A stretch of DNA of 64,000 bases from Candidatus Binataceae bacterium (GTDB lineage Bacteria; Desulfobacterota; Binatia; Binatales; Binataceae): NCBI GenBank assembly GCA_035650475.1, contig DASRHP010000010.1:1-64000 (forward strand), written 5' to 3'. Shown here piece by piece: positions 62,482-64,000 of the stretch. Under the pieces are notes generated by a model, which saw nothing but the letters and a program-made list of their open reading frames with translations, made no database searches and was not told the origin of the DNA. The position numbers and the translations under genes are program-made. Every line of letters starts with the position of its first letter. Position 1 is the stretch's first letter.

Positions 62482-64000
62482 TCAAAAGGTATTTGCCCTC
62501 ACCCGCGGATAGCCGGACGAGTTGGCGGCGAAGCTGTCGATGAAGCCGGCGTTGATCGCCAGCGTATCCGGCGCCATCGCGTCGTAGTCGCCCATGTAAT
62601 TGGTGACGAGCAGCACGTCCTGGGCAACCACGGAGGAGAAGTTGCGCGCGGTTATTCGGGTATTGGTCCAGGTTGCACCGCCGTCGGTCGAATTGGCGCA
62701 GTAGCGGTCGATCAGGAAGTTGAGCGGATCGTTGCGCCGGTCGTAGAAACAGACCGCGATCCTGCCGCTGCCGACCGCGACCGTCGGTTCGAAGTGGTCC
62801 CTGAAGGAAGATGCCGGGTTGGTGTTTACCCGAACCGGGCTGGACCAGGTCCCGCCGCCGTCGTTCGACCTGGAGAACTTGATGTCGGTGAAGCCGTAGC
62901 TGCTCGATAAGCCACCGCTGGTCAATGGTGCCAGGGCGTCGGGCACCTGAAAGTCGCCGTCATTCCAGACCATGAACAGTTTGCCCTTGGTGTTCACGGC
63001 AAGGCTCGGAAATTCATTGGTCCGAATCATCCCCTGGAGCTGGGAACAGTCGCCCGCGCATCCGACACCGGCAACCTTGACCGGCGCGCCGAACGAAATG
63101 CCCCCGTCGCTCGATTTGGCGACATCGATTTCGCGCGTGACGCCGTCAACCGCGATTTTCTCCCAGGCGACGTAAATCGTTCCATCGGGCGCCACCACCA
63201 CCTGCGAACCTTGCAGCGTCTCATTGCACTGGCCGACCGCCACTTCGACGGGTGTCGCGGTTGCAAAACCGGAAAGGCCGGTGGTGGAAGCGAGCAGTTT
63301 GATTGAAACCAGGACGTCGAACGGATTGCTGCATCCCTGGTTCGACTCGGTGACGTCGAAATCCGTATAAGTAACGAAGATGTTGTTGGGATTTTTCGGA
63401 TCGACTGTCATCCAGTCCTTGTCCACGATATGTTGAGTCATATCCTGGCTGACGGCCTCAACCGGAGTCCCGAAAGAAGCCCCACCATCGCTGGAGGCCC
63501 ATACGGTGACGCCGTTGGTGGCGGTCAGGCAGAACGCGTCGGCGCAATCCTGGAAGATCGACGAGAGCAGGAAGTCACGCCTGCTGGTGCATTTGACCAC
63601 CGGATCGCCGATGACCATGCTCAGGGTATCGCTAAGCGGCGGCGGAGTGCCTAAATCGTTGAATGAGGTTCCCGCGTCCGTCGAACGCGAATATCCAACG
63701 AGGCTCGCGCCTTCGGAGAGTGTGGTTTCGAGCAGGCTTCCGCTGTCGTTGAACGCGACTACTGCGTTGCTGCCGCACCATGCGGTTGAAGTCTCACTCG
63801 TGCTGAAAGTCGAAAAGCGCGTAACTCCGAGATCGGGCGGCGACGAGACCGGGCCGAAGTGGCCGGCCGGCGCCGAGACTGCTGGAGCGGCTATCTCGGC
63901 CAGGCTCGGCTTGAGCCCCAGCGCCGTGAGCTGATCGAAGCGGTTGGAGACGCCGATTGCGGTCTGCCATGCGGCCGACAGGTAGCGCACGCGCGGCCCC
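62482..64000 (-). CDS. BNR/sialidase-like beta-propeller protein, 5' end cut by window
   Basis: At least 502 residues, open to the right edge, so the N-terminus is missing. Recurrent Asp-box-like motifs are seen: SRSTDAGTSFNDLG, WASSDGGASFGTPVEAV, AKSSDGGISFGAPVKVAG, SRSNDGGGTWSSPVRV and NSTDGGATWTNTRIT. Each begins with S-x-D-x-G-x-[ST]-[FW], the hallmark of BNR/sialidase propellers. Six cysteines in the middle (for example AGVGCAGDCSQLQG and SNQGCSNPF) suggest an exported protein. Sialidase activity is not implied by the repeats alone. It ends YPRVRANTF. Confidence 0.75.
   Translation of the reverse strand, partial: GPRVRYLSAAWQTAIGVSNRFDQLTALGLKPSLAEIAAPAVSAPAGHFGPVSSPPDLGVTRFSTFSTSETSTAWCGSNAVVAFNDSGSLLETTLSEGASLVGYSRSTDAGTSFNDLGTPPPLSDTLSMVIGDPVVKCTSRRDFLLSSIFQDCADAFCLTATNGVTVWASSDGGASFGTPVEAVSQDMTQHIVDKDWMTVDPKNPNNIFVTYTDFDVTESNQGCSNPFDVLVSIKLLASTTGLSGFATATPVEVAVGQCNETLQGSQVVVAPDGTIYVAWEKIAVDGVTREIDVAKSSDGGISFGAPVKVAGVGCAGDCSQLQGMIRTNEFPSLAVNTKGKLFMVWNDGDFQVPDALAPLTSGGLSSSYGFTDIKFSRSNDGGGTWSSPVRVNTNPASSFRDHFEPTVAVGSGRIAVCFYDRRNDPLNFLIDRYCANSTDGGATWTNTRITARNFSSVVAQDVLLVTNYMGDYDAMAPDTLAINAGFIDSFAANSSGYPRVRANTF

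Overview
This 64 kb window is high-GC, gene-dense bacterial chromosome. I infer a Gram-negative, diderm bacterium: the window has an O-antigen ligase with an undecaprenyl-phosphate sugar transferase, a heptosyltransferase-like GT9 protein, several lipoproteins, HtrA, and a PBP1B-type synthase. DUF1844, CarD, and the pilD-tmk-holB-ricT-metG gene order resemble deltaproteobacterial-type lineages. The acyl-CoA, Rieske and amidohydrolase genes at the right end would fit Candidatus Binatota (Desulfobacterota_B) or a similar soil lineage. No rRNA or marker-gene search was possible, so the taxon is a guess.

Layout. 1-5.3 kb: the tail of ATP sulfurylase, then surface-polysaccharide genes (ligase/TPR, sugar transferase, methyltransferase) closed by a strong hairpin. 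5.4-10.2 kb, minus strand: an orphan TadG-like pilus protein, two tandem GT87 membrane glycosyltransferases, a small FlbD-like protein and a Nudix hydrolase. 10.3-16.4 kb: an alcohol dehydrogenase, a cupin, a groES-less divergent groEL flanked by two Lpp-like alanine-rich lipoproteins, an exported protein and a divergent Hsp20-like protein. 16.5-30 kb: housekeeping genes (rimI, carD, ispD, larE-cysK, GT9, htpX, DUF1844, htrA, PBP1B, TPR protein, tsaD, rsmA, mutM).

31-53 kb: two tandem DUF2786-like paralogues and a 2-hydroxychromene-2-carboxylate isomerase, then a long plus-strand housekeeping stretch. It contains yjbQ, pilD-tmk-holB-ricT chained by 1-base stop/start overlaps, metG, priA, def-fmt-rsmB, rpe, tRNA-Pro(CGG), plsY, glnB, glyQS and ppdK. 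53.3-64 kb is accessory: an HtrA-family protein that has lost all three catalytic residues, two amidohydrolases, a PEP-mutase-family lyase, a Rieske dioxygenase beta/alpha pair, a family III CoA-transferase and a BNR/sialidase-like protein cut by the window edge. This end also holds two apparent gene remnants, a 3-hydroxyisobutyrate dehydrogenase reduced to its two ends and a scrap of an enoyl-CoA hydratase-like gene, which suggests recent gene turnover.

I found no CRISPR array, prophage, transposase or clear defence system, and no convincing complete novel system. The best leads are the HtrA pseudoprotease, the internally deleted dehydrogenase inside the Rieske locus, and the paired DUF2786-like proteins.
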